A DNA stretch of 64,000 nucleotides, taken from the NCBI RefSeq assembly GCF_023078275.1, contig NC_062973.1:16320456-16384455 (forward strand). Reading direction: 5' to 3'. The stretch is from Leguminivora glycinivorella. Taxonomy: Eukaryota > Arthropoda > Insecta > Lepidoptera > Tortricidae. This document shows positions 45,683-58,115 of the stretch, piece after piece; positions within the stretch are counted from its first letter, which is position 1, and each line of letters starts with the position of its first letter. A program made the translations under genes and the position numbers. The notes under the pieces are model-generated. The model saw nothing but the letters and a program-made list of their open reading frames with translations, did not search any database and was not told the DNA's origin.

Positions 45683-46892
45683 TAGGGTTTCTGCTCGAGA
45701 GTCTCGAACTCGAGACTTCTCGAGAATTTCGGCTTCATTCGAGACGAGAAAAAAATGACAGGTACTCGAGACGTCTCGAGTCCCGAATGTAAAGTACGAC
45801 CTGAAGTGAAATGCAACTTTTTACCTTCTGCCCGGTCTCATCGCGAGGCGGTGGGGACGGTGTCGAACGGCGGCCATAAATTATAACGAGATAAAGCGAT
45901 CTAACCTCTCATTCCAACGTAAGCTGGCAGCGACTTTGGCTAGTTTTGACAGCCTCGTGTTATTTAAAAGCAATTCGTCATTACGAAAAAGTCAGCGCGT
46001 TTATGTATCTTGGGTCATTGATAACCTGCGAAGAGTGCTATGGCTTAATTCGACAAGATTTGGAAGAACAGAGGAATCCGATGTCAAAATAAAGTGCGAT
46101 TATTTCGATCTCTTGTCTTCTCGATATTTATGTATGGTGCCTAAACTTGGACCCTGAAAAGTTTTGATGTGGCTAAGATTGACGCTATTGAGATGTGGTG
46201 CTGGCGAAGACTGCTACGAGTATAACTTGAAAAGCTAGAAGAACTAACAAACATCTCTATTTTGCAAGAACTGAATATCACCACACGGCTCTCCAAAATA
46301 TGCCAAGAGCGACCCTCAGATTTTTCGGACACATTATGAGAGCACCAATGCATAATATGGCGAATTAATGGTAAACATTCTTGGGGTGGGGCTCGTAAGA
46401 GATGGTCTGACTGTGTGAAGAAATCGTGTGGCGACAGCGTATACTGTGCAGTCCACATGGCTTATGACCGCGTTCAATGGAGACACGCTACTTGTGGTCG
46501 CGATCCTCGGCAATGAGGAAACGAGGAAGAAGAAGAAGTTATTTTAAACGTTTAATTTCAATGACATTATGATTTAATACATGACATTTTAATTTACTTA
46601 ACCCGTGCACAGGCGGGGAAGTTAAAGGATTAGGTATTATTTTCAAGACTATAATTGTAGTTTTCTTGTTAAAATTTGATTTATGTTTATTTCAAAGAAG
46701 ATTTTTATTGCTCTTACGCATTTTTTATAATAGTGTGGTGCAATAAAAACTACTAATCATATTGTTGTTTATCTTTTATCAAAATTTTACCATTTATAAA
46801 AAAAGACTCGAGACTCGTGAAGACTCGAGACTTTGGGCTCGAGATTTCTCGAAACTCGAGACTTCTAATAGGTCGAGAAATCAGAAACCCTA
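45683..46892. mobile_element. Non-autonomous hAT element with CTCGAG subterminal repeats
   Basis: Ends TAGGGTTTCTG/CAGAAACCCTA, flanked by the 8-bp duplication ATCGCAGC (45675-45682, 46893-46900). Both subterminal regions are packed with ACTCGAGACTTCTCGAG-type motifs (45695-45785, 46806-46875). It carries a decayed LINE ORF2 end and no transposase. Confidence 0.88.
45985..46535 (+). pseudogene. Decayed LINE ORF2 C terminus inside the hAT element
   Basis: With several frame changes it reads a typical tail: LGSLIT, an ISILQELNI...TRLS block, FFGHIMR-like and MAYDRVQWRHATCGRDPRQ, then GAGGAAGAAGAAGAAG. Stops and frameshifts make it inactive. Probably an RTE-like or related clade. Confidence 0.5.
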
Positions 46893-47002
46893 ATCGCAGC
46901 GGACGCACTCTGAAGAAGAACGATTTATAAACGGTACCTTGCTACTACGTATCTTGTAATTAAAAATCAGTTCCTATAAAAAATATATTTTTATTGAATT
47001 AA

Positions 47003-47255
47003 CATAACATACATACATACAATCACGCCTGTGTCCCATGAAAGGGTAGGCAGAGCACATGAAACTACTCAGGTTTCAGTGCCACTCTTGGCAAATAAGG
47101 GGTTGAAAGAAAACGAAACTGTGACATTGCAGTGACAGGTTGCCAGCCTCTCGCCTACACCACAATTTAACCCATATCCCACAGTCGCCTTCTACGACAC
47201 CCACGGGAAGAAAGGGGGTGGTGAAATTCTTAACCCGTCACCACACGGATTAACA
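47003..47255 (+). repeat. CATA-headed interspersed repeat, long copy
   Basis: (ACAT)n, ATCACGCCTGTGTCCCATGAAAGGG, GTTGAAAGAAAACGAAACTGTGACATTG, CATATCCCACAGTCGCC and GGGAAGAAAGGGGGTGGTG. The fullest of three copies here. Confidence 0.75.
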
Positions 47256-50200
47256 TAACATATTCTTTATTATTTGCATATCTAGGTAAGTTTAGTAAGT
47301 TACTTAACTTTTCCGGCAATTTCTTTGCAGCATGTTACAAATAAAAGAATTCTAGGTAAATGATCATCACTAAGTAATTACCTATAACTCATTTTACTGT
47401 TATCAATCCTAATTTTAGTATGTCAACAAGCTTCGGACATAGGTATATATTCATTTAGAGGGACGATGCTGCACCAAAATTACTGGAAAAGTTACGATGT
47501 CTGATTAATTGATTATTACCCATCCATGGAACCAAATCCACAGTGTCCATCCATCTAATATATCCCTCTAACTAAATAAAGCACTAGACTTAAATAAAAT
47601 ATCTTGCTACTTGCTACCAGTATTTGAGTTATCGTGGCTTAGCCTATGCCTATAAATACCTTCGTTGCGGACTGCAGCTGACCGCCCACCGATCACAATG
47701 ACTACGCGCAAACGGCCTAGCCGGAATGACAATCGTTGACGTTAGACGCCGATCTAAAGTGCAGTCTGGCTCTGTCGCGTCAACGCGTAAGAGCCTAGCT
47801 ACGATAACGAAATTATCGTAAGCGTTTGTGCCTTTGGCTACATACCCTGGCCGGGCCACGCCGGGCTTACGACGAAAACCGGCACAATAAAAGTGTAGTG
47901 CATCACTAGTGGTCTTGGAGCTCCGTACCGTCCGTACGTGCCGCGACTGAGCTAGTGCTGCGATCGATCTCCGTAAATACGACAACAGTTAATCCGGGGA
48001 CGGGCGGGCTGCACTTTATCTCACATATCGGAAAACACTATGATTTATAAGTGGCCAACTGTTTTGGTAAGCTTCCAATAGAATCGTAGTAATCCTGCAA
48101 AGTTTGCTAACTTCGATCGAGTCTTCGATTGTTATGAAAGTTAGTCGGAGTTGATAGACTTTTCGTTCTCGATTAAGTACGAGTAGGTACGAGTATATGC
48201 AGTTAAGAGCCCACCAACCTCAATCATCAACTTTTAAGTGGGTAACGTAACAGCATTGTGTTTAACAGGTTTATTAACCTGTTAACTTTTAATAAAGAAT
48301 ATTTTTGTGATTAAAGTTTTAAAAATGTCATTTACTACAATTGCTTCAATCATAAATGGAATTGAATGACGAATATTCATATCTATGAGGCTACATTGAA
48401 GCTCATATAAAAAGTTCACATTCACAGCATATAAAATATTGACACTTCAAAAAGCAATTTCAATATATATTGTCGAGAGCGATGACGCGTTAATGGTTTG
48501 GTTAGTGGGTCAATCAGCCCGCTCCGCCGGGCACTATTGTGCCCTTTCACATCATGTCAGGGCCCCGTCCCATTATGCCCCATATTCAGTAACGCACTTC
48601 GGTTCCATACTCACTTCCGTACCTACCTTTGAAATGGAGCTCGAAGGGCCGACTGTCAAAATATAATTGTTGTATAGTGCAACTTTCATAATATCGCGAT
48701 GTTACGATTTCGTTGTGGTTTATTTATCACATAAAACTCTAAACGATCACATTATTTCCACAAAGTACAATCATGAGAAACCGAGCCGAAGCGCATATGA
48801 ATATAATTCTTTTTCTGCAAAAATACTGAACATAAAACTGAATTGCAAACATGATATACATACGAGTATTATAGTATATAAATCTCTTCTGCCTAATTAA
48901 CGCATACAATTTGTTTGAAGCTCTCAAACTTTTTATATCGCAGGAGTTTCATGCAAAAGTTAAAGGAAAATTTTGTTCATGGACGCGCTCATTACATAAT
49001 AATTAGAGGCCTCGTCACGTTCACGGAGCGAATTGCATTTCACATTTGTCTCCAGCAGTGTAAAAGGGCCTTAATCGTAGCCACAAACATTGAGAGAAAC
49101 CAACTCATATTTTTAATGTTTGTATTTTCCTTGCCTAAAATAAAATTTCAGAAAAGGTGTCCATGCTGCAAATTTAATTAAACCTGTAAGGGCGAGGGTA
49201 AACTCGGAATTATCAAAATTTTGGAACAATTTTGCGTGCTAGGTTGAATACAAATAGATTTAACTTTAGCATTTCCAAAAAGCTGGGCAATGGAGTCTAT
49301 TTCATTCGTTCTGAGTCGCTTTTAATTTAATTTTCCTATCTGAAACGAAACTGCGTGGTAACTTTGGAGCTGTCCAGTGGAACGAGAAACTGTGCGGGCA
49401 CTAAAAAAACGCATCATTTCCATTTGGTGACGGCAGAACTAACAGAACGGCATTACAAAAACGTAATGGCAAAGGAACAGCACTAGAGCATGCGAAGTGG
49501 AGCGGAGCGGCGGCGCGCCGCACCAAATGGATTTTTATTCAGTTGAAGTTGCCCGAGCCAATTAGTTTTGCACAAGTGCATCGAGAATGCTCACGGGCTC
49601 CGCGCCTCTGAAACCGAAACTCATTACTCAACGCTCTTTAGGGAACAAACTGTACAGCTAATGCTATCCAACAGTCCCGTTAAATAAATTCTCATGACAA
49701 ACACCCCAATTAGGGAGACGAGATTTGAATTAAATTACTGTCCTATTTATTATGGAATTGTCTGAAAAAAGTTTTCGCCATACGGTTTTAATTAAAGTAA
49801 GCCTATCTTTTTTACACTGTTGAATTAATTACAGAAGTAGGTGAATTTAAATCAACGTTTCTCCCCTTTAAGACAGTCGCTTGTGACTATGAAAGAATAA
49901 ATTGTACGAGTTATTTTTGTCAGAAAATGCTGGAAAGTATTCAAGTACACCTCGGGGAGCATAATTTTCCGTGAGCGCTCAATTAATATACTTAGCGGTT
50001 TGTTTTCCCGTCTTTTTACTGACTTAGATGCAAATACCGGCATAATAACATAATTACTTAGAATTCTTGATCTTGAGCTACAGATATAGGTATTTGCAAC
50101 CCGAGTTCGAGTAGGTATAACTACTTTATGTATACAATTCATAATATTTGTGTAAGGGTAAATAACGTTACTCTTTTATTACATCTTCAGAAGCTATACG

Positions 50201-51356
50201 GCCCGTATATAGGATTAACTTTCCCGTATTTGAAACTCGTGTCCCGGATTTTCGAGGCGTTCGTTTTGTAACGTATTTGCGACGATCGAAAAGAATAAAC
50301 GTAGAAATAAGAATCGGATTGACTTATTTCTGTTTCAGCGGGTAGGGCGCTGTTTACTCAATCTTACGCGTACAATCAATATCGATGGTGATGTCGTAGT
50401 CGCGTAACATATTTACACATGGTTATATGTCTTTATTTTACAGGACTCATAGACTTGTACCTTCTTCAAAAGGGTTAATTATAATTAGTGACGTGACAAC
50501 TTTTCCTCTGACACTTCCTAACAAACGCTTGTCTTATTAAAACTCCGCACGCTTTACCTCTTGACACTACACAAAAGTGATGTTTTACAAAGAAATCGTG
50601 TCAGTGGGGAACACGTGTGAACCTGCACGATGAAAGCAAAGAGATTCATCGCGGCGCGAACTGCGGCGCGGAATTGCAGGGGTATTCAGACTTTGAAAAT
50701 ATGACATTCTGTTTTCATATCATGTTTGTAGAATGGGAATGCGCTTCCCCGCATCTTGTTTAAGAAGTGCTTCTGAGTCATATCTGTCTTATACTTTAGT
50801 CAACAACACGATAGCAATTTTATTCGGGGTGCTGGAAAAATATCTGGATTATAAATGCTTTAGGTCAACCGGGAGAATTCCATCTGGTAGAGAAGTGGCG
50901 TTTTTTGAAGATATATTCTGAAATATATATAGCAAACCCCTAAGTTTTAGATTTTAATGTATACGGCTTAGATATGTTCCATGCCCCGTTTAGATGATAT
51001 TTTTAAATGACAATCAGACGCTTTCAAGCCAGTGCGCTTGGTCTTGATAGTTGATGCTTAGTTGTTGTCAGCTTATTACATATTTGTAAGACAAATTCAG
51101 CCTAACATGATTGTTCCCCAAGTTCATTAGGCTCGTTAGCGCGGAGCGGCGATGTGACGCGGACAGCTTCCGCCGGACTATTTTGTTTCGTTTCGCGACT
51201 CGCCGCGTTGGCTCGTTTGCGCCTCGCTACGTGACAGGAAATAGGCGGCGCTGGCTGCATACGTTCAGCGCGGCTTAATTTCTCGCAACAGCGTATAAAT
51301 GTTCTCATTTGTGAACATATATTTATGGTAGCGGTAAAAGGGTGAGAATCTGTAGG
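47256..51356. other. No supported gene
   Basis: Contains one TGGCTCTGTCGCG-type repeat (47715-47860). GC-rich patches at 49490-49620 and 51130-51290 have no recognisable coding or RNA features. Open stretches of 60-110 codons here lack recognisable domains. Confidence 0.35.
47715..47860. repeat. TGGCTCTGTCGCG-family repeat, forward copy
   Basis: Shares GTCTGGCTCTGTCGCG, CGTAAGAGC, ATCGTAAGCGTTTGTGCCTTTGGCTAC and CCTGGCC with 36022-36182. Confidence 0.6.
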
Positions 51357-51655
51357 TATGAAATGAAATGAAATGAAATATTTATGAAATGAAATATTTA
51401 TGAAATGAAATATTTATTTTCCCAAGTAGGCACATTACAATGCGCTTATGAACGTCAAATAAAGCTACGCCGGCTCTAACCCTACGCCTCAGCCTCGAGA
51501 AGATTTCAGTCCCCCCTCAGTTGGAGGGTGGTATCCACTATGGGACCGGCAAGGAACTCGGCGGGCCACTTCTTTTCAAAACATTACATCTTATAATTAA
51601 CATGCATTAAAAAACGAGATACAATTTAATCAGCAAAAGTATTCATCAAAAAAAA
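51357..51655 (-). mobile_element. 5'-truncated copy of the 38.2 kb LINE (3' UTR only)
   Basis: On the minus strand it matches 40300-40567 (CATGTTAATTATAAGATGTAATG, GAGTTCCTTGCCGGTCCCATAGTGG, TTATTTGACGTTCATA) and ends in ATTTCAT repeats. It holds no coding sequence. Confidence 0.85.
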
Positions 51656-52180
51656 TAAATATACCTACAGATCTCTATCTACTCTACAGACAGCTCATGC
51701 TCGCACGCCTCTTCAATGTCTTCCAATATATGTATTTACATTGATGTCATTGTAGGTCTTTCACGAAAACATGTCTACATGTCTAAAAATACCTACAATT
51801 ATACGTACCATATTTTCTGTTTTCGGTAGGTATATATATATATTTTTTTTTTTTTATTTATTTAGAACACAAACAGTCGTAATATACATCATACATAGGT
51901 GTAGTACATAGAGTACCTACAAAAAACTGAAAGTAATACAAACAGACCTGGAGGTTCATAAAATACATATGAAGTTAACTTAAAACAGTAGGTAGTTATA
52001 AAACAGTTATATATATATTGATAGATTATCACCGTCACGAATATAATTGTAAAAAAAATACATTTTAGAGCAATTGAGACGAAAGGTATTAGCGCGATAG
52101 CCATTTCTCCCGTCGCAAGTTTCGCGCGGCGTACCGTATCGTTTGTCACCTAATTTCCTGCCCATCTTAAAAACACGTAA

Positions 52181-52322
52181 AGTACGGTCAACCAATTTGA
52201 ATCCTAGGCCACTCTAGAACCCTGTCTCATTTAAACCATGTTCTATTTGCCATAAGAAGTCACATTGACGTTTACTGTGCAAAGGTTCTACAGTGGCCTA
52301 GGATTCAAATTGGTTGACTGTA
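52181..52322. mobile_element. MITE with TACGGTCAACCAATTTGAAT ends
   Basis: Inverted ends TAC(G/A)GTCAACCAATTTGAATCC and GGATTCAAATTGGTTGACTGTA extend to GTTCTA on both sides, 142 bp. TA ends suggest the Tc1/mariner type. Confidence 0.8.
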
Positions 52323-52909
52323 CCTACCTACTTTAGGTTCCAATGTCGGTAAGTAACCGTCGTAAGGAAGGGGGATTGTTATTGAAGGATCAACAATAAC
52401 AAGCGTATAGCGTGTTTGTTTAGTTACCTGCTCTGATCTTCAAATCCTGTACAAGGGATTGATTTGTTCCTGTTCGGATTTGTTCCCCGTTCCCGTCGTA
52501 TGCTCGCGAGACCAAGTTATGTGTCGGCTTAGAAGTGGCTACCTGTGGGGTGAATTTTTATCCCGCGCTTAGTATTCAGGGGCTGTAGGCCTATAATTCG
52601 CCTGAGGGTACGACCACAAGGGGCAACCGCGGCGCCCCCACTCGACTTAGGGGGCCTTCTCGGGGGTCCACCTGTCAATCTGTCTGAATAGTCGCCGGAA
52701 TACGTCCGAGGGTTGACAGCAACAAAACTTTAACTTGTATTGGAAACTGGGTCACAAAATGCGGTTTTCACTTAATATTTAATCCGAGACCCGACTATAA
52801 CCTAACCACAAAATTAAAATTTTGAAAAAACTCCTACCGCGACATAGTCATTTTTATAAAACATGGCTATTACAGAACACTCCCGACTAACTCAGCTTTC
52901 AAACAAAAA

Positions 52910-53015
52910 AAACTAAATCGAAATCGGTTCATCCGTTCGGGAGCTACGATGCCACAGACAGACACACACACAGACAGACAGGCAGACAGACACGTCAAAC
53001 TTATAACACCCCGTC
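52910..53015 (+). repeat. LINE-type 3' end (TCGGTTCATCCGTTCGGGAG)
   Basis: ATCGAAATCGGTTCATCCGTTCGGGAGCTACGATGCC followed by (ACAGACAG)n and GTCAAACTTATAACACCCC is a familiar insect RTE-type 3' end. Only the end is present. Confidence 0.55.
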
Positions 53016-53608
53016 GTTAAAAATATATACAGCTCATTGTAATTATAATGATTGACTTTGATTTCACGTCTCGATATAGAATGACAAATGAACCGACTGG
53101 CGACTGCGCCGCAGTGGTCGTCTGTTTCAGATATAATAAATGTTGTACGAGATAAATTTAACTTGCAACATTAGCACCCTCGGTTCGACACAACGATTAC
53201 ACAGCAAGTGCAATTTTTCACTGTTGCCCACCCCTGCTGCTACAATTTATGACGCGGGAATGATTTTTCGGCACCCATAAGTTAGATTTATATTTAACAG
53301 GCGAACACTTGCCTGCTCTAAATCGCCGATGTAAGAGGAAAATCACTGGTGCTCTAAAAAGTGGAATATAAACACGCTGACTCATGCTTACGGTTTGGCT
53401 TTCAAGTATTTCCACATTTGCTGCAACTTCTCTACAGGTACAGATATTACGGATATGAGTTTGTAACATGTTTTTTCATATCTTGAAACGTGGAACTTTC
53501 TGCAAAATATTTGCTAAATTTCTTTGAATGATGATTATTTAGAGATGTCCGAGGAGATTTTCCAAAATATATTGTACCCGCTTAGGCAAAAGATCACTAC
53601 GATCAGGG

Positions 53609-55430
53609 GCCTTACCATGATCTCTTAACGCGATTCAGTTTAGGACCTAAACTGAACTGCGTCGCTATTTCCTACCACGACGTTGTTATTGCGATCAAAT
53701 TTCGACCGAGCGAGCGATAAGCGTCCCAGCCGTTTCATTCACTCATCTCAAGTGTATTTCGTACCATGACATGCCACTTGAGCCTAAACTGAATCGCAGG
53801 AATGTCAAATTTAGCGATTCATAAAAAGTTACTCACTTACCGCATTATTCTGAATCGCTTTGTTGTAACACTAGCGATACTAAATAGTTTTGTGTTTTTT
53901 ATAAGGAGTAGGAGATGGAAAATATAACTAAAGCTAGTTTCATCACCTGATTAATTTATTATTTTGGTTTTTCGATCCTTACCGATTCGATAATAAAATA
54001 TAAAGTTTTATGATTTTGTTTAGTAATATTTACGGACCACCTATTCCAACTAACTACACGTTTTTACATTTTTAGAGTGCCCTATGATCTCGCAACTTTC
54101 GCAAAAACGCAAATCAAAAAGAGCGAGAAAAAGTCTGATCCTTTTTTAGTCGATGTGCAAGGAGTCATGTTAACACTTGCGACAAACTATGCCTAGGATG
54201 GCTAAGGAATCAACTAGGTCTAGCATAACTTAGCGATATACATTAAATTTAGACACGAGTGAGCTACCTACAAATACTAATGACTTACGTATTTGTTAAA
54301 ATATCATCCAAACACTGCGAGTTCTATAGCCGAGCACAGCACTTCAAATACATAAATAAAAACTTTATTGGCCCCTGTACACACATGGCCAACGGTTCCA
54401 CCAGCCCTTTGTGAAACCCCTTGGCCAAGATAAGAGCCGCTGTTTACACATTGGCGAACCAATCACTCGGCATTGGCTCTTCATGAAAGATGGACGTGGA
54501 ATGAAAAAATCTAGGAAATTCTTGGTCATAGACGTTGTCAGAAAAAAAATATTAAAAAATAATAACCCCGTAGTAAAATTAAATTATTTGCAATATTAAC
54601 AATTTTTTGAATATTCTGATAAGAACATTTATCTTTTTTAGGAAATACATTAAACATTTGCAAGGTTATTTTATTTCCTAAAATCTACACTATTATTGGC
54701 ATAGATAAACTTATTATTTTCGTAAATATATCACTACTGTCCTCTCTGACGGCTGACGACCAACTGAATGAAGCGCCAACGTGTAAACGCAGTTGGCCAT
54801 TGGCGCCAAGATCCTTTGATGTGTGGACAAAAAACCGACACGAATCGGTTGGCCGGCAAGCGCAAGCGCCAACTGCCAACTTACGGCCAAGTAGCCCTCT
54901 ACACACATGGCCAAGGGGGTTGGTGGAACTGTTGGCCATGTGTGTACAGCGGCCATATTATTAATTACCTACTAGTCAAGGGCGTGATGTTCTAAACATA
55001 AGCTTTAACGAACTGTCATTATATATATATTTATCATTTATTTATAGTTTTGTTCAAAAAGACACGATATTTTACACAAAATCATTGTAATTATCGTGAA
55101 TTTTACATTTAAATATTTTAAATGTTTCTTTTTCCAGTTTTAAGAATAAAATAAAATTAAAAATTAGTAATCGTTCCTGGTTTTCGAACGATCAAACGTC
55201 ACAAGGGGAAAACGAGATAGATTTATACGATTCCTATAGCGTCATCCTTTTCTTGTCAAAACGATTCAGTTGCGGACCAGAGACAATATCGGTCTTTCAT
55301 TCACTTGTACGCGGTTCAGTTTCGACTCTGAACATTGGAGGTCATGGTAGCAAATTGAGACGCTCAGTTTAGGCACCTAAACTGAACTGCTCTGCGTTTG
55401 AATCGTTTTTAAAAAGATCGTGGTAAGGCT
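53609..55430. mobile_element. 1.8 kb inverted-repeat element with CAGTTTAGG palindromes
   Basis: Ends GCCTTACCATGATCT and AGATCGTGGTAAGGC are inverted; subterminal regions repeat CAGTTTAGG(A/CA)CCTAAACTG (53637-53655, 55366-55385) and several half sites. No coding sequence. Another inverted-repeat element sits inside (54370-54954). The target duplication is not clear. Confidence 0.6.
54370..54954. mobile_element. 585-bp element with GGCC(C/G)CTGTACACACATGG ends
   Basis: Inverted ends GGCCCCTGTACACACATGGCC and GGCCATGTGTGTACAGCGGCC, plus repeated TTGGCCATGTGTG/ACATTGGCGA subterminal words. Nested within 53609-55430. Short open frames inside are not recognised. Confidence 0.8.
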
Positions 55431-56030
55431 GCAGAACCAAACTGACATGTTTACATATGTTACATGTGACACTGTCTCTAGAAACTTCAACCAGCAGAGC
55501 AGGGAGAATAGAGGTACCTACAGCAGAGTTTATACTCAGAGTATTGGCTTCGTGCGAAGTGCATGGAGGGGGTAAGCAAAGCGATCGCAGTGCTTGCGGT
55601 GGTCAAAATGGACACTGTTGATTGTGGTTGTTATCTATCAAAACTCATAAAATATAATACAATGTGGTGTAATGTTTGATATGGGGTATCAATGTTGTTT
55701 CGTTGTTAATTGTAAAAATAATGGCATAAATAGTCGTTGCACGTTCTATGCGTTTCTTAGAGCACACTAGAAATTGGATCAAAGAACTAAATGGATAGCT
55801 ACGGTGAAAAGAAAACGTAAGTGACATGTCAAAAGAAAACATGATAATAAATTATATTTAAGCTTTCTTTACCTAATATTGTTCAATACGCTGTTAGTAT
55901 TTTTCCTACCGTAAAAGATTATGCTTAAAGATTCATGCCTAGCCTGGGAATAGGCCCGTGTCGGATATTTCTGCGGCCGCGAACATGACTACGTACTTAC
56001 GTTTAGATTTGTTTTATATTGCATTAACGG
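55431..56030. other. No recognisable gene
   Basis: Unrecognised sequence between the inverted-repeat element and the second hAT element. Confidence 0.4.
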
Positions 56031-56038
56031 GACGGAGG

Positions 56039-57571
56039 TAGGGATTGCAATTGCTGGATCCAGCATCCAGCAATCCAGCTGGATCCAGCGCATTTTTCGG
56101 TCTGCTGGATCCAGCAGCCAACGCTGGATCCAGCGCTGCGGATCCGCAAATACAAAAATCTGCAATAAAATGCGTAATCAACTTATTTTACGTCATGTTT
56201 AAAACGATTCCGCGTTCCCGCACGTAGCCCGTGGCCGCTTAGCACAAAATAATTATATTTCGCTACAATTGTGTATTTTTTTCAGAAACGTAAGTAGTAG
56301 TAAAAACGTAAGATCTCAAAATGTATTTATATTTAATTATTTACTGTTACCGCAAAATTTCTTTTAAGTTTCAACTTATGTTTAGATCAGAATATTGATT
56401 GATGTTTGTCTACGTATAATATACCTACTTAAAGGTTTATTTTTTTATTAATATTAAGTAAGTAAACTAAGTACTAGTAAGTAAATTAGTAATTTTCAAT
56501 GTGAACTAGTAAATGCCCAAATGTTGTGCCAAAAAAGCAGGCCATATCTGGTTGATAGCATTATTTATGTACCTACTTATTGTAGTAACTTCGCTTCATC
56601 GTTGTTACACTTTTAATGACATTTTTTATTTAATGTAGATTGCTATAAGGATTAAAAATGGTTACAAAAATTAATGCCAACTTTTTACAAGTAAATTTTA
56701 ACTTTTCTTCCCTAGGAGGGAGCAAAGTAGCAGTTTTCTGTTCACGGGCTATGTTTGCAGTATAATCATATATGACAGAGTCCAGTTAGGGGCGACGACG
56801 AGCGAAACGAGGAGGAGCGTGTTAGGTTGACCGTGAGCAACCCGGAAAAAACTTTTTAAATCTAATAACAATGACTGGTGGCTAAAGCTCCAAAGTAATA
56901 AGTTAATAACTGCTGACTCTAATGCATGCGTCACCGCCGTGTCCCTACAAATTAAACAATATTCTTGTAAAAAAAATAAGTAGGTAACTATTTAAAAATA
57001 TATATACGTAAGTAAAATACATAATTGCATCCCTGTCAATAAATTTAGAATTTCATAGGAGACTCAGTATTTAATATTTTTTGAAATACGCCATAGATAT
57101 TGTTGGTGTTCAATAAAACATTTGGTATATACAATAAACAACTAGTCGTATATTACGTCAAGTAAAACATTAGGTAACATGAAAGGCCTTTTGAAAAACC
57201 CTAAAAACACCCAAACTTTAAGTTGGTAGGTAAATGCAAGGTTGGCAAATTAAAAAAAAATATGATAATTTGGGAAATGAACATTCGGCGGAATAAAATT
57301 CCGCGAAACGTGCGTTGGGAAGTGATATTCGGTCGGGAGATAAATAAGAGAACCGTTTTTTTTTATAAATTATGATTACAAAATTGCGCGTTTTCATCCT
57401 TCCTTTCACTATTTCAACTAAAAATAATAATAACAGCCCTATAGTAGAGCAAAATGTAATTTTTTTTTTACATTTTTTCTACCTGCTGGATCCGCGCTGG
57501 ATCCAGCTGGATTGGCGCCGATCCAGCAAAAATCCAGCTGGATTGAAAACACTGCTGGATTGCAATCCCTA
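56039..57571. mobile_element. Non-autonomous hAT element with CTGGATCCAGC subterminal repeats
   Basis: Ends TAGGGATTGCAAT/ATTGCAATCCCTA, flanked by the 8-bp duplication GACGGAGG (56031-56038, 57572-57579). Subterminal CTGGATCCAGC palindromes and half sites cluster at 56052-56145 and 57484-57560. The interior is AT-rich with no transposase. Confidence 0.88.
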
Positions 57572-57579
57572 GACGGAGG

Positions 57580-57849
57580 TTTAGCGAATACCATATCACT
57601 AGCTCGAAGAACTTGTACCATTACTCCTATGTTCTTCTAGATTCCTTATATGCCCTGCCAGCACCAATTTATTGACTCTTTCTGTAGTCTGGGGTTGGAA
57701 GTTTATACCGTGAGTAATGCAACTGATTTTTGGTATTATATCCTTGTCTTTATAATCTATATACCTAAATTACACTTGAAATAGTAGCTCTTGTTATTCG
57801 ATTTATTTAAAATTAACGAAAAATCGTTAAAATATAGTGTTTGTTTACA
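57580..57849. other. No recognisable gene
   Basis: Short unrecognised spacer between the hAT element and the SINE tail. Confidence 0.4.
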
Positions 57850-58115
57850 TAAATAAATAAATAAATAAATAAATATTATAGGACATTTTATTACACAGAT
57901 TGACTGCGTCCCACGGTAAGCTCAAGAAGGCTTGTGTTGTGGGTACTCAGACAACGATATATATAATATACAAATACTTATATACATAGAAAACATCCAT
58001 GACTCAGGAACAAATATCTGTGCTCATCACACAAAGAAATGCCCTTACCGGGATTCGAACCCGGGACCGCGGCTCAGCAGGCAGGGTCACTACCGACTGA
58101 GCCAGACCGGTCGTC
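57850..58115 (-). mobile_element. tRNA-derived SINE with ATTT tail
   Basis: On the minus strand a tRNA-like head has box A TGGCTCAGTCGG (58093-58104) and box B GGTTCGAATCC (58051-58061) at normal spacing for an RNA polymerase III promoter. A tRNA-unrelated body of about 170 bases and a tail of ATTT repeats (57850-57875) follow. It is a common lepidopteran SINE type and is not a functional tRNA gene. It looks full length. Confidence 0.85.

Larger units (their letters stand above)
45451..46960 (+). mobile_element. mariner remnant split by a hAT element
   Basis: TTGGGTTGGCACAAAAGTAATG (45451-) is a mariner terminal repeat preceded by TA. A start ATG at 45619 begins the transposase but stops after six codons. 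After the hAT insertion the coding remnant continues with QRTHSEEERFINGT-like sequence (46901-46940). No DDD catalytic region remains. Confidence 0.7.
51656..53605. other. Unrecognised sequence with small repeats
   Basis: Holds a MITE (52181-52322) and a LINE-type 3' end at 52910-53015. A run of T at 51845-51856 and (TA)n precede them. No gene is supported. Confidence 0.4.

Noticed and set aside
47650..47985. A 111-codon minus-strand frame
   Set aside because: It runs through a copy of the TGGCTCTGTCGCG repeat, so the open frame comes from the repeat and not from a gene.
58030..58115. A tRNA gene on the minus strand
   Set aside because: Boxes A and B are present, but the sequence continues into a SINE body and ATTT tail, and I could not fold a normal acceptor stem.
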